From: Burkholderiales bacterium
GTDB lineage: Bacteria > Pseudomonadota > Gammaproteobacteria > Burkholderiales > SG8-39
Direction: 5' to 3'
DNA length: 14,816 nt
NCBI GenBank assembly: GCA_025929745.1
Contig: JAICPQ010000029.1
Coordinates: 1-14,816, forward strand
A program made the position numbers and the translations under genes. Shown in pieces: positions 1 through 6,951 of this stretch. The notes below the pieces were generated by a model. The model searched no databases, was not told where the DNA came from, and worked only from the letters and a program-made list of their open reading frames with translations. The first letter of the stretch is position 1. Each line of letters begins with the position of its first letter.

Positions 1-1386
1 GCGGGTTCGTTCCTTCTCTCGAGTTGCGGCGGGAGCGGGAGCGGAGACGGGAGCCGCGACGGGAACGGCGGCGTAGGCGGCGCGTCCGCGAGTCCGCCGA
101 TGCTTTCCGGCACCGCCGCCATCGGCGCGCCCTTGGCCGGCGCGACGATCGTGATCACCCGCTGGGACGGTACGACCGTTCACGCGGTCACCGACGCAAA
201 TGGCCGCTACAGCGTCGACATGCCTCCGGTCTCGCCCGGAACTCGAGCGCTATACCTGGTGCAGACCACGGGTCCGGCCAACGGAGCTGCGCAATACCCG
301 CGGCTCTATTCGCTCGCCACTGCAAACAGAGGCACGGTCAACGTTACACCGCTCACCAGTCTCCTCGTGGCTCGCCTGCTCAGCGAGCGGCAGGGTCCTT
401 CCCCAAACCTCACCGCCCTGCGCGGCCTGGCGACGCCGAGCGATGCGCAGCTGGCCGCGATACAGCAGGAGGTCGTGAGCTACCTGCAGGGCCGCAATGT
501 TAACGCGAGCGGCGTGGCCAGCTTCATCGGCACGCCGCTCAATGCCGCCGCCGGCGATCCGCACGACGACGCGATCGAGCGCTTGGCACAAACCCTGGTG
601 AATGGCGAGACCATCGAGGGTGTGGAAGAACACATGCTCGCCCGCAACGACGGCCCGGCGACGCTCATGGAGATCTTGTCGATCCAATTCGACGCCGAGT
701 GCAAAGTGCAAGGCAGCGCCGAGCCCGCGTTTCCGACCGGCCCGGTTCGCGTAAATCTGGGACCGAACGGCCAAATCGCTCTCACCGGAACCGCCGTGGC
801 GTACAGCTACGCGCTGCAGCCCGGCGACCGGGTCAGGCTAAGGAACGCACCATTCTTCGACGACTCATGGGAATTTACGCTGAGCGGTAATGGCGATCAG
901 CTGCAAGTCATCGAAAGCGACAAACGGAACTACAGTTTTGTGCTCCGGCGCGTAAGCAGCGGAGGCAGCATACGGTGCACGCCCCCCAGCGCGCTGTCCG
1001 TGGACACACCTAGCACGCTCGCGCAAGTGCGCAGGCTGCGCAGCGCGATCTCGAATCCCAGCTTCACCTGTCACGGGGGCGCTGGCTTCCCGGGCATTGC
1101 TGAAGGCGCCAACAGCCTGTCCATCGAGGACGATGGGGTACTGCGAGTGGCGGCCGGTCACGTGCTGCATCTCCCATCGCTCGGACTGAACATGAGCGGC
1201 GCGGTGGTCGATAGCGGCGGCGGTGTTCTCGCCATGCGTGTGACCGGCGCGGAGTTTCGGCGTGAGTTCAGCGGCGGCCTCGATTCGTTCATGATCGCGC
1301 TCGACGCAACCGGAACCATCCTGTCGGCAGAATTCGAGCAGCAGCGCGACGGCGCGCCACGCATCAACAAGCGATGCGTTAGCTAG
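1..1386 (+). CDS. Putative lipoprotein with carboxypeptidase-regulatory-like domain, 5' end outside window
   Basis: The frame is open from base 1, so the gene starts before the window; 461 codons and a TAG stop are visible. The first visible residues end in L-S-S-C (Cys at bases 25-27), a good lipobox, followed by a Gly/Ser-rich linker of about 20 residues. This suggests a lipid-anchored envelope protein whose signal-peptide start lies just upstream. Visible residues of about 34-90 resemble a carboxypeptidase-regulatory-like beta-sandwich (G-A-P-L-x-G-A-T then T-D-A-N-G-R-Y-S-V), followed by an N-V-T-P-L-T-S-L-L helix-like stretch seen in such betaproteobacterial proteins. The C-terminal 300 residues carry only four cysteines and no family I recognise. 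The ATG at 100 is internal and would drop the lipobox, so I do not take it as the start. The gene is convergent with ampG and overlaps it by 8 bp. Function unknown; surface or periplasmic location is inferred. Confidence 0.72.
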   Translation, partial: AGSFLLSSCGGSGSGDGSRDGNGGVGGASASPPMLSGTAAIGAPLAGATIVITRWDGTTVHAVTDANGRYSVDMPPVSPGTRALYLVQTTGPANGAAQYPRLYSLATANRGTVNVTPLTSLLVARLLSERQGPSPNLTALRGLATPSDAQLAAIQQEVVSYLQGRNVNASGVASFIGTPLNAAAGDPHDDAIERLAQTLVNGETIEGVEEHMLARNDGPATLMEILSIQFDAECKVQGSAEPAFPTGPVRVNLGPNGQIALTGTAVAYSYALQPGDRVRLRNAPFFDDSWEFTLSGNGDQLQVIESDKRNYSFVLRRVSSGGSIRCTPPSALSVDTPSTLAQVRRLRSAISNPSFTCHGGAGFPGIAEGANSLSIEDDGVLRVAAGHVLHLPSLGLNMSGAVVDSGGGVLAMRVTGAEFRREFSGGLDSFMIALDATGTILSAEFEQQRDGAPRINKRCVS

Positions 1387-2677
1387 CGCCGTCCCGGCCC
1401 GCGGAGCCGATGGAAAGATCGGCGAGGCCCGAGCGCATCATGAACCAGAAGACGATCACGCCCGGGAAGGCGATCAGCGTAGTGAGGAGGTAGAAGTTGA
1501 CGTAGCCCATCGCGTTGATCAGCGCTCCGGCCGTGGTTCCGGTGAGAAAGCGGCCGGCGATGCTCGCGAGCGCCGAGAGAAGCGCGTACTGCGTGGCGGT
1601 GAAGCGCAGGTTGCAGAGCGCCGACAGGTACGCCACCACCGTGACCCCGCCGATCCCGCTGGCGAAGTTCTCGAAGCCCACGGCGGCCGCCATGCCGACG
1701 TTGGTGTGGCCGGCCGCCGCGAGGCCAGCGAAGCTCAGGTTGGACACCGCCATCAGCACGAGGCTGATGAACACCGAGCGCTTCATTCCGAGGCGCGCGT
1801 AGAGGATGCCGCCAACGAATACGCCGACGAGGAGCGCCACAAAACCGATGGCGATGTCGTAGAAGGCGACTTCGTCGTTGGTGAAGCCGAGGTCCTGGAA
1901 CAAGAGCCGCAGCGTCAGGTTGGCGAGCGTGTCGCCGATCTTGTGGATGAGCACGAAGGCGAGCACGACGAGCGCGCCCTGGCGCCGCAGGAACTCCACG
2001 AGCGGGCTGAAGTAGGCAACGACCGCTTCGCCCAGCCCGCGGGCGCGCGCCGGCTCACGGTGGCGCGGCGGCTCGCCCATCAGCGCGCCGATCAGCATCG
2101 CGGGCAGCGCGAACAGCGCGCACGCGACGTAGGCCGCGCTCCAGCCGACGCGCGCGGCGAGCACCAGCGCGAGCGCGCCCGCGGCGGCGGAGCCGATGCG
2201 CCAGCCGTACTGCGACATGCCGGAACCGGCGCCGAGCTGGCGCGGCTCGAGAAGCTCGATGCGGTAGGCGTCGATGATGATGTCGAAGGTCGCGCCCGCC
2301 ACCCCGACCATGATGGCGGCGATCGCGACGAGATAGAGCTCGCTCGCGGGGTCGGCGAAGCCGAGAAACGAAACCGCCGCCATGACCAGCACGCCCACGA
2401 ACCAGAGCCAGCTGCGTCGCTGCCCGAAGCGGCCGATGACCGGCAGGCGCACGTGGTCGACGATCGGCGCCCATAGGAACTTGAAGTTGTAGGCGAGAAA
2501 AGTGAGCGCGAACGCCGTGACCGCGCTCTTCGTGATGCCGTGCTGCGCGAGCCGCGTAGTGAGCGTGGCGCCGATCATCGCAAACCCGAAGCCCGACGAA
2601 ATGCCGAGGAACAAGGCAGCGAGCGGCGCGGGCTCGAAGTACAGCCGCAAGCCCGCCGGCAGCCGGCTAAAGCGCAT
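1379..2677 (-). CDS. ampG: AmpG-family muropeptide permease (MFS transporter)
   Basis: A 432-residue polytopic membrane protein of the AmpG/MFS group. AmpG imports GlcNAc-anhydroMurNAc peptides from the periplasm for peptidoglycan recycling and, where AmpR is present, passes on the beta-lactamase induction signal. Family-like blocks are visible: the N-F-K-F-L-W-A-P-I-V-D loop after TM2, A-T-F-D-I-I-I-D-A-Y-R in the fourth-fifth TM region, and E-N-F-A-S-G-I-G-G followed by C-N-L-R-F-T-A-T-Q-Y-A-L-L-S-A in the C-terminal half. About 12 hydrophobic segments can be counted; E. coli AmpG is longer (491, 14 segments). The ATG at 2677 is chosen because the protein then begins just before the first membrane segment; a longer frame to 2800 adds an Arg/Ser-rich stretch that is shadow coding from xth. 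The start overlaps the xth stop by 11 bp, so it is the last gene of the pyrE-xth-ampG unit. No AmpR or beta-lactamase gene lies nearby, so a recycling role is more likely than a resistance role. Substrate is inferred. Confidence 0.85.
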   Translation of the reverse strand: MRFSRLPAGLRLYFEPAPLAALFLGISSGFGFAMIGATLTTRLAQHGITKSAVTAFALTFLAYNFKFLWAPIVDHVRLPVIGRFGQRRSWLWFVGVLVMAAVSFLGFADPASELYLVAIAAIMVGVAGATFDIIIDAYRIELLEPRQLGAGSGMSQYGWRIGSAAAGALALVLAARVGWSAAYVACALFALPAMLIGALMGEPPRHREPARARGLGEAVVAYFSPLVEFLRRQGALVVLAFVLIHKIGDTLANLTLRLLFQDLGFTNDEVAFYDIAIGFVALLVGVFVGGILYARLGMKRSVFISLVLMAVSNLSFAGLAAAGHTNVGMAAAVGFENFASGIGGVTVVAYLSALCNLRFTATQYALLSALASIAGRFLTGTTAGALINAMGYVNFYLLTTLIAFPGVIVFWFMMRSGLADLSIGSAGRDGAS

Positions 2678-3440
2678 GGTCGTAGTCGACGATGAGCGGC
2701 GCATGGTCGGAAAAGCGCTTCGCCTTGTAGATCGATTCGCGCCGCGCGGTCGCGGCGATGGCCGGCGTGGCGATCTGGTAGTCGATGCGCCAGCCGACAT
2801 TTTTCTTCCACGCCTGGCCGCGGTTCGACCACCAGGTGTACTGGTCGGGCTTGTCGTTCAGCTTGCGGAACACGTCGACGAAGCCGAGCTCGTCGAACAC
2901 GCGCGTGAGCCAGGCGCGCTCCTCGGGCAGAAAGCCCGAGTTCTTCTGGTTCGAGCGCCAGTTCTTGAGGTCGATCTCCTGGTGCGCGATATTCCAGTCG
3001 CCGCACAGGATGATCTCGTGGCCGCGATTTTTCAGCTTCTCCAGATGCACGAGGAACGCCTTCAGGAAACGGAATTTCGACGCCTGGCGGTGCGGGCCGG
3101 CGGAGCCGGAAGGCATGTACAGCGACACGACCCAGAGCTTTCCGAAGCGCGCTTCGACGTAGCGTCCCTCGGCGTCGAACTCGCGATGCGCGAAGCCGCG
3201 CCGCACCTCGTCGGGCGTCTTGCGGCTATAGAGCGAGACGCCGCTGTAGCCCTTTTTCTTCGCGAACGCGTGGCAGGTCTGATAGACCTTGAGGCCGTGC
3301 AGCTTGGCGTCGAGGTCGATCTCCTGGCACTTCATTTCCTGCAGACAGACGATGTCGGCGCGCTGCCCGGCGAGCCAGCGGAACAGGCCTTTGCTCGCCG
3401 CGGAACGAATTCCGTTGACGTTGAGGGTGATGACCCTCAA
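2667..3440 (-). CDS. xth: Exodeoxyribonuclease III (AP endonuclease)
   Basis: A 257-residue Mg-dependent endonuclease/exonuclease/phosphatase-fold enzyme that cleaves at abasic sites and removes nucleotides from 3' ends during base-excision repair in the cytoplasm. Expected residues are present: N7 in T-L-N-V-N-G-I-R, metal-binding E35 in C-L-Q-E-M-K, Y108, D148/N150 in C-G-D-W-N-I, D220 in W-R-I-D-Y, and D245-H246 in S-D-H-A-P. Length fits (E. coli 268). No ATG fits: the family N-terminus M-R-V-I-T-L-N-V begins exactly at a TTG (3440-3438) that shares TTGA with the pyrE TGA stop, a 4-bp overlap typical of translational coupling. A longer frame to 3575 only adds antisense-like, Arg-rich sequence from inside pyrE. 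No convincing Shine-Dalgarno sequence precedes the TTG, so translation probably depends on ribosomes ending pyrE. Confidence 0.93.
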   Translation of the reverse strand: MRVITLNVNGIRSAASKGLFRWLAGQRADIVCLQEMKCQEIDLDAKLHGLKVYQTCHAFAKKKGYSGVSLYSRKTPDEVRRGFAHREFDAEGRYVEARFGKLWVVSLYMPSGSAGPHRQASKFRFLKAFLVHLEKLKNRGHEIILCGDWNIAHQEIDLKNWRSNQKNSGFLPEERAWLTRVFDELGFVDVFRKLNDKPDQYTWWSNRGQAWKKNVGWRIDYQIATPAIAATARRESIYKAKRFSDHAPLIVDYDHAL

Positions 3441-4126
3441 GCGGCTGGAAAGGCCGATACGCCGCCGTGCGCCGCGGACCACTGGGCCGGCGCGTGCAGG
3501 AAGCTTTCCACCTCGGCGATCTGCTTCGGCTCGAGGTGGCCGCCCTTCTTCACCACCGCGAGCACGTCCCACCACGTGGCGAGGTAGTGGAGCTTGACGT
3601 TCAGTTCACCCAGCGTCTTCTTCGACTCCGGGAAAATGTCATAGTAGAAATTGACGAAGACGTGCTCGACGACGGCGCCCGCCGCGCGCAAGGCCTGGCA
3701 GAAATTGATCTTGGAACGGCCGTCGGTGGTGAGATCTTCGACGAGTAGCGTGCGCGCGCCCTCGCGCACGTCGCCCTCGATCTGCGCATTGCGTCCGAAG
3801 CCCTTCGGCTTCTTGCGCACGTACTGCATCGGCAGATTGAGGCGCTCGGCGATCCACGCCGCGTAAGGGATACCGGCCGTTTCTCCGCCCGCGACGACAT
3901 CGAACTGCTCGAAGCCGACTTCGCGCGCGAGCAAGCCAGCGGCGAAGTCCACTAGCTGCGTGCGAATGCGCGGATAGAAAATGAGCTTGCGGCAGTCGAT
4001 GTAGACCGGGCTCGCCCAGCCGGAGGTAAAAATGAACGGCTTGTCCGAGAAAAACAGCACAGCCTTGACCTCAAGAAGCATCTTGGCGGTGGTTTCTGCG
4101 ATGAACGCCTTGTCGGCGAAGTGCAT
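3437..4126 (-). CDS. pyrE: Orotate phosphoribosyltransferase
   Basis: A 229-residue cytoplasmic enzyme that joins orotate to PRPP to give OMP, the fifth step of de novo pyrimidine synthesis. The PRPP-binding loop is L-L-V-E-D-L-T-T-D-G-R-S-K (127-139), a variant seen in proteobacterial PyrE rather than the V-T-T-G-G-S form. The orotate/substrate region F-T-S-G-W-A-S-P-V-Y-I-D (33-44) and the catalytic-loop lysines in Y-V-R-K-K-P-K-G-F-G (102-111) are present. The ATG at 4126 gives a normal N-terminus. It is the first gene of a leftward unit; its stop overlaps the xth start. Upstream, only 46 bp separate it from the divergent gene at 4173, with an AT-rich palindrome in between. No attenuator or leader ORF can be seen in so short a space. 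Confidence 0.96.
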   Translation of the reverse strand: MHFADKAFIAETTAKMLLEVKAVLFFSDKPFIFTSGWASPVYIDCRKLIFYPRIRTQLVDFAAGLLAREVGFEQFDVVAGGETAGIPYAAWIAERLNLPMQYVRKKPKGFGRNAQIEGDVREGARTLLVEDLTTDGRSKINFCQALRAAGAVVEHVFVNFYYDIFPESKKTLGELNVKLHYLATWWDVLAVVKKGGHLEPKQIAEVESFLHAPAQWSAAHGGVSAFPAA

Positions 4127-4135
4127 GGCGCGCAG

Positions 4136-4149
4136 ATTCTACTTAGAAT
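4136..4149. promoter_or_regulatory. AT-rich 14-bp palindrome, candidate -10 region in the divergent pyrE promoter space
   Basis: ATTCTA-CT-TAGAAT is a perfect inverted repeat in the 46-bp gap between divergent pyrE and the gene at 4173. Either arm read 5'-3' gives TAGAAT, a 5/6 match to the sigma-70 -10 consensus. For the rightward gene it would place the transcript start near 4156, with room for the SD at 4161. For pyrE it would give an almost leaderless mRNA. No good -35 hexamer is visible at 16-18 bp on either side, so it could instead be a protein-binding site. Confidence 0.3.
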
Positions 4150-4160
4150 GGCCGGCGGCT

Positions 4161-4167
4161 GGGAGGA
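4161..4167 (+). promoter_or_regulatory. Ribosome binding site deciding the start at 4173
   Basis: GGGAGGA sits 5 nt before the ATG at 4173. It is the strongest Shine-Dalgarno sequence noted in the window and supports this start over the upstream in-frame ATG at 4032 and the downstream ATG at 4203. Confidence 0.75.
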
Positions 4168-4172
4168 TTGCG

Positions 4173-4844
4173 ATGAACACGAAAAATAGAAAGAAGAAAA
4201 CGATGCTGATCGCCGCGGCGACATTGAGCGTCGCCGCCGTCGCGGTGGTACACGCGCAGAGCAAAGACCAGCAGTACACGTACCGCTGCACCGGCAAGGA
4301 CGGCAAGAAATACTACGGGCAGACGGTGCCGCAGGCGTGCATCGGCGGTCCGATGGAGCTCATCAACAAGCAGGGGCTCGTCGTCAAGCGCATCGATCCC
4401 GAGGCCGAAGAAAAGGCGCGCCTCGCGAGGGAAGCCGATGCGGAGAAGAAGCGCGAGCTCGAGACGGCGCAAAAAGAATCAATGCGGCGCAACCAAGCGC
4501 TTCTCGCCACTTACACGAGCGAGCGCGACATCGAAGAAGCCCGCACGCGCGCGCTGCGCGACCATCAGAAGCAGCTGAGCGAGGTCGAGCGGCGCATCGA
4601 GGAGCTGCAAAAGCGCCAGGCGCGCGTCGAGAAGGAGCTCGCGGTCTACAACGAGTCCGGCAAGGGCGAACCGCCGACGCGACTCAAGGAGGAGATCACG
4701 AACGCCGACATCGATCTGCGGGCGCAGCAGGGTCTCCTCGAAGTGAAGAAGAAGGAAGCTTCAAGCATCAACGCGCGCTACGACGAGGATAAGCGTCGTT
4801 ACCTGGAGCTCACCGGGAAAAAGAAAGAAAAAGGGCGTTCCTAG
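4173..4844 (+). CDS. Exported DUF4124-like protein with long coiled coil
   Basis: A 223-residue protein with a clear signal peptide: basic n-region (K-N-R-K-K-K), hydrophobic core of about 16 residues and a V-H-A|Q cleavage site near residue 28. The mature N-terminus (about 33-75) resembles DUF4124: Y-T-Y-R-C-T-G-K-D-G-K-K-Y-Y-G with a second Cys in P-Q-A-C. From about residue 75 to the end the chain is highly charged (Glu/Lys/Arg/Ala) with heptad-like spacing, so it should form a long helix or coiled coil, ending in K-K-K-E-K-G-R-S. DUF4124 proteins are common in beta- and gammaproteobacteria and have no agreed function. The gene stands alone, divergent from pyrE and convergent with gatB, sharing CTAG so that both stop codons overlap. 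A periplasmic structural or scaffold role is possible but is only inference from composition. Confidence 0.82.
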   Translation: MNTKNRKKKTMLIAAATLSVAAVAVVHAQSKDQQYTYRCTGKDGKKYYGQTVPQACIGGPMELINKQGLVVKRIDPEAEEKARLAREADAEKKRELETAQKESMRRNQALLATYTSERDIEEARTRALRDHQKQLSEVERRIEELQKRQARVEKELAVYNESGKGEPPTRLKEEITNADIDLRAQQGLLEVKKKEASSINARYDEDKRRYLELTGKKKEKGRS

Positions 4845-6268
4845 CTTGGCGGTTTCGCGAGTTTCGCCCGCAGAAGCTCGTTCACCTGGGCCGGATTCGC
4901 CTTTCCCTGCGTTGCTTTCATCACCTGCCCGACGAGCGAGTTGAACGCCTTGTCCTTTCCAGCGCGGTAGTCGGCGACCTGCTTCTCGTTCCTCGCCAGC
5001 ACCTCGTCGACCAGCTTCTCGATCGCCCCGGCGTCGCTGATCTGGCGCAAGCCGAGGCGCTCGATGAGCGCATCGACCGAACCTTGTTGGCGGAGCTCGA
5101 ATAGCTTTCCCAGGAGCTCCTTTGCGGTCTTCGAGCTGATTGTGCCGTCGGCCACGCGTCGTTGCAGCATGCCGACGTCCTCGGGTGCGACCGAACACTG
5201 GCCGAAGGTCGTCTCGGCGGCGTTCACCAGGCCGGCGAGCTCGCCGACGACGAGGTTCGCCACGCCTTCATAAGATGCGCCGGCGGCCACCGCGCGCTCG
5301 AAAAACTCCGCGATGTCGCGGCTGACAACCAGCCGTTCGGCCGCATGCGCGGGAACCCCCTTCTGCACGTAGCGCACGAGCTTCGCGTCTGGCAGCTCAG
5401 GGAGCGTACGACGGATGTCCTCGATCGTTTTCTCATCCACGACGAGTGGAAGCAGATCCGGATCGGGGAAGTAACGGTAGTCGTGTGCTTCCTCCTTGCT
5501 GCGCATTGATCGCGTCTCATCGCGCTCGGGGTCGTAAAGGCGCGTCTCCTGCTCGATGCGGCGGCCACTTTCGAGGAGCTCGATCTGCCGACGTGCCTCG
5601 TAGTCGATGGCGTGCTCCATGAACCGAAACGAGTTCAGGTTCTTCAGCTCGCAGCGCGTACCGAGCTTCTCGCCGGGCCTGCGCACCGAGACGTTGGCAT
5701 CGCAGCGGAACGAGCCTTCCTGCATGTTGCCATCGCAGATGCCGATCCAGACGACGAGGCGATGCAGCGCGCGCGCGTACGCCACCGCCTCCTGAGCCCC
5801 GCGCAGATCGGGCTCGGAGACGATTTCGAGGAGCGGCGTGCCGGCGCGGTTCAAGTCAATGCCGCTCATGCCGCGAAACACGTCGTGCAGCGACTTGCCG
5901 GCGTCTTCCTCGAGGTGCGCGCGCGTGATGCGGATCGCCTTGCTTTCGATGCGCAGCTGTCCACCTTGAACGATGGGAAGCTCGTACTGGCTGATCTGGT
6001 ATCCCTTGGGAAGATCGGGGTAGAAGTAGTTCTTGCGCGCGAACACCGATCGCCGCTTGATCGCGCCGTTCACGGCGAGCCCGAAGCGCACCGCGTGCTC
6101 CACCGCGGCGCGGTTCACAACCGGCAGCGTGCCCGGCAGCGCGATATCCACGTCCGATGCCTGGCTGTTCGGCGCCGCGCCAAAGGAGGTCGGGGCGCCC
6201 GAGAAGATCTTGCTTCTCGTAAGGAGCTGCGCATGCGTCTCGATGCCGACGACGATCTCCCATCTCAT
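4841..6268 (-). CDS. gatB: Aspartyl/glutamyl-tRNA(Asn/Gln) amidotransferase subunit B
   Basis: A 475-residue GatB. It phosphorylates the side-chain carboxylate of Glu-tRNA(Gln) or Asp-tRNA(Asn) with ATP and transfers ammonia supplied by GatA, making Gln-tRNA and Asn-tRNA in the cytoplasm. It begins M-R-W-E-I-V-V-G-I-E-T-H-A-Q, the standard family opening. The GatB signature I-D-L-N-R-A-G-T-P-L-L-E-I spans 137-149, followed by G-N-M-Q-E-G-S-F-R-C-D-A-N-V-S (180-194) and E-L-K-N-L-N-S (207-213). The helical and tail domain that binds tRNA occupies about 300-475. Length and domains are complete. Its ATG shares ATGA with the stop of the upstream gene, so it is translationally coupled to the insert rather than directly to gatA. 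The far end meets the DUF4124-like gene stop-on-stop. Confidence 0.97.
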   Translation of the reverse strand: MRWEIVVGIETHAQLLTRSKIFSGAPTSFGAAPNSQASDVDIALPGTLPVVNRAAVEHAVRFGLAVNGAIKRRSVFARKNYFYPDLPKGYQISQYELPIVQGGQLRIESKAIRITRAHLEEDAGKSLHDVFRGMSGIDLNRAGTPLLEIVSEPDLRGAQEAVAYARALHRLVVWIGICDGNMQEGSFRCDANVSVRRPGEKLGTRCELKNLNSFRFMEHAIDYEARRQIELLESGRRIEQETRLYDPERDETRSMRSKEEAHDYRYFPDPDLLPLVVDEKTIEDIRRTLPELPDAKLVRYVQKGVPAHAAERLVVSRDIAEFFERAVAAGASYEGVANLVVGELAGLVNAAETTFGQCSVAPEDVGMLQRRVADGTISSKTAKELLGKLFELRQQGSVDALIERLGLRQISDAGAIEKLVDEVLARNEKQVADYRAGKDKAFNSLVGQVMKATQGKANPAQVNELLRAKLAKPPS

Positions 6269-6951
6269 GGCAGCAGCTCGCAGTGGCCGCGGCGATCAAT
6301 GAAGAGCGTGCCCATGTCGCACTGCGCGGCGCAGTGGTCGGCGCGCAGCGCCATGAAAGGACCCACGTCACGCAGCGTGACGCCGCATGCGCCTGCGATG
6401 AAGCGCAGCCCACCGCGCATCGGCTGCTGCTCGCTCGCGGTCACGGTGCACGCCTGACCGTCCGGGTCGAGCGAACGCCATTCGAGGCTCTTGAGCGCGC
6501 CCTTCTCGACCGAAAGCGCGAGGCGACTCTTATGCCGGCCGTCCTTCACCTCGCAGCGAACGGTTGCGCTGTAGTTGTCGAGCGCCGGAAACTCTTGGCT
6601 GAACTCGAAATCCTCGCGCCGCTGACCACCCGGCCCGAAGCGCGTGCCGCGGAAAATTCCGTCGCGCCACGTGCCGCGCAGCTCGGCGCTCGCCGGACGG
6701 CCGAACAGGATCGGCGCGGAGCCTTCCTTGAGCACGGTCACGCCAAGCTCGGGGCTGCGCTCACCCTCGATGTAGCGCCGCGCGAGCGTCGCCAGGATGA
6801 TGTACTCGCCAGCGACCTGGCGCGAGCCGTCCGCGCGCTCGGCCGAGTGCAGGATGAGGAGCGCACTGCGCGTGCCTACCTTTCCGACCATCTCGGCCTT
6901 TTCCTGTGCGAACGCCGCAATCGGCACGAAGAGCAGCGCGGCGAGCTTCAA
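6265..6951 (-). CDS. Unrecognised exported protein between gatA and gatB
   Basis: I do not recognise this family. The likely start is a TTG at 6951-6949 sharing TTGA with the gatA stop; it gives a 228-residue protein with a signal peptide (M-K-L, a 12-residue hydrophobic core, A-F-A|Q cleavage after residue 15). No other start keeps the signal peptide without running far back into gatA. The mature chain is beta-rich in appearance, with blocks A-G-E-Y-I-I-L (47-53), F-G-R-P-A-S-A-E-L-R-G-T (83-94) and F-R-G-T-R-F-G-P-G-G-Q (100-110). Six cysteines (133, 168, 189, 207, 211, 224) all lie in the C-terminal half and could form three disulfides in the periplasm. Its stop shares ATGA with the gatB start. 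Position and overlaps show that it is read with the amidotransferase genes, but an exported protein is unlikely to act on tRNA. The 322-residue frame to 7233 is mostly gatA shadow. Confidence 0.75.
   Translation of the reverse strand: MKLAALLFVPIAAFAQEKAEMVGKVGTRSALLILHSAERADGSRQVAGEYIILATLARRYIEGERSPELGVTVLKEGSAPILFGRPASAELRGTWRDGIFRGTRFGPGGQRREDFEFSQEFPALDNYSATVRCEVKDGRHKSRLALSVEKGALKSLEWRSLDPDGQACTVTASEQQPMRGGLRFIAGACGVTLRDVGPFMALRADHCAAQCDMGTLFIDRRGHCELLP

Noticed and set aside
25..90. Short GGGAGC/GGGAAC-like repeats near the window start
   Set aside because: They encode a Gly/Ser linker after the lipobox; too short and irregular to be a functional DNA repeat.
2502..3587. A 361-codon plus-strand frame over ampG and xth
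   Set aside because: Antisense shadow of two well-supported genes, with no family features.
5612..6457. A 281-codon plus-strand frame opposite gatB
   Set aside because: Shadow coding; gatB on the other strand is complete and matches its family throughout.
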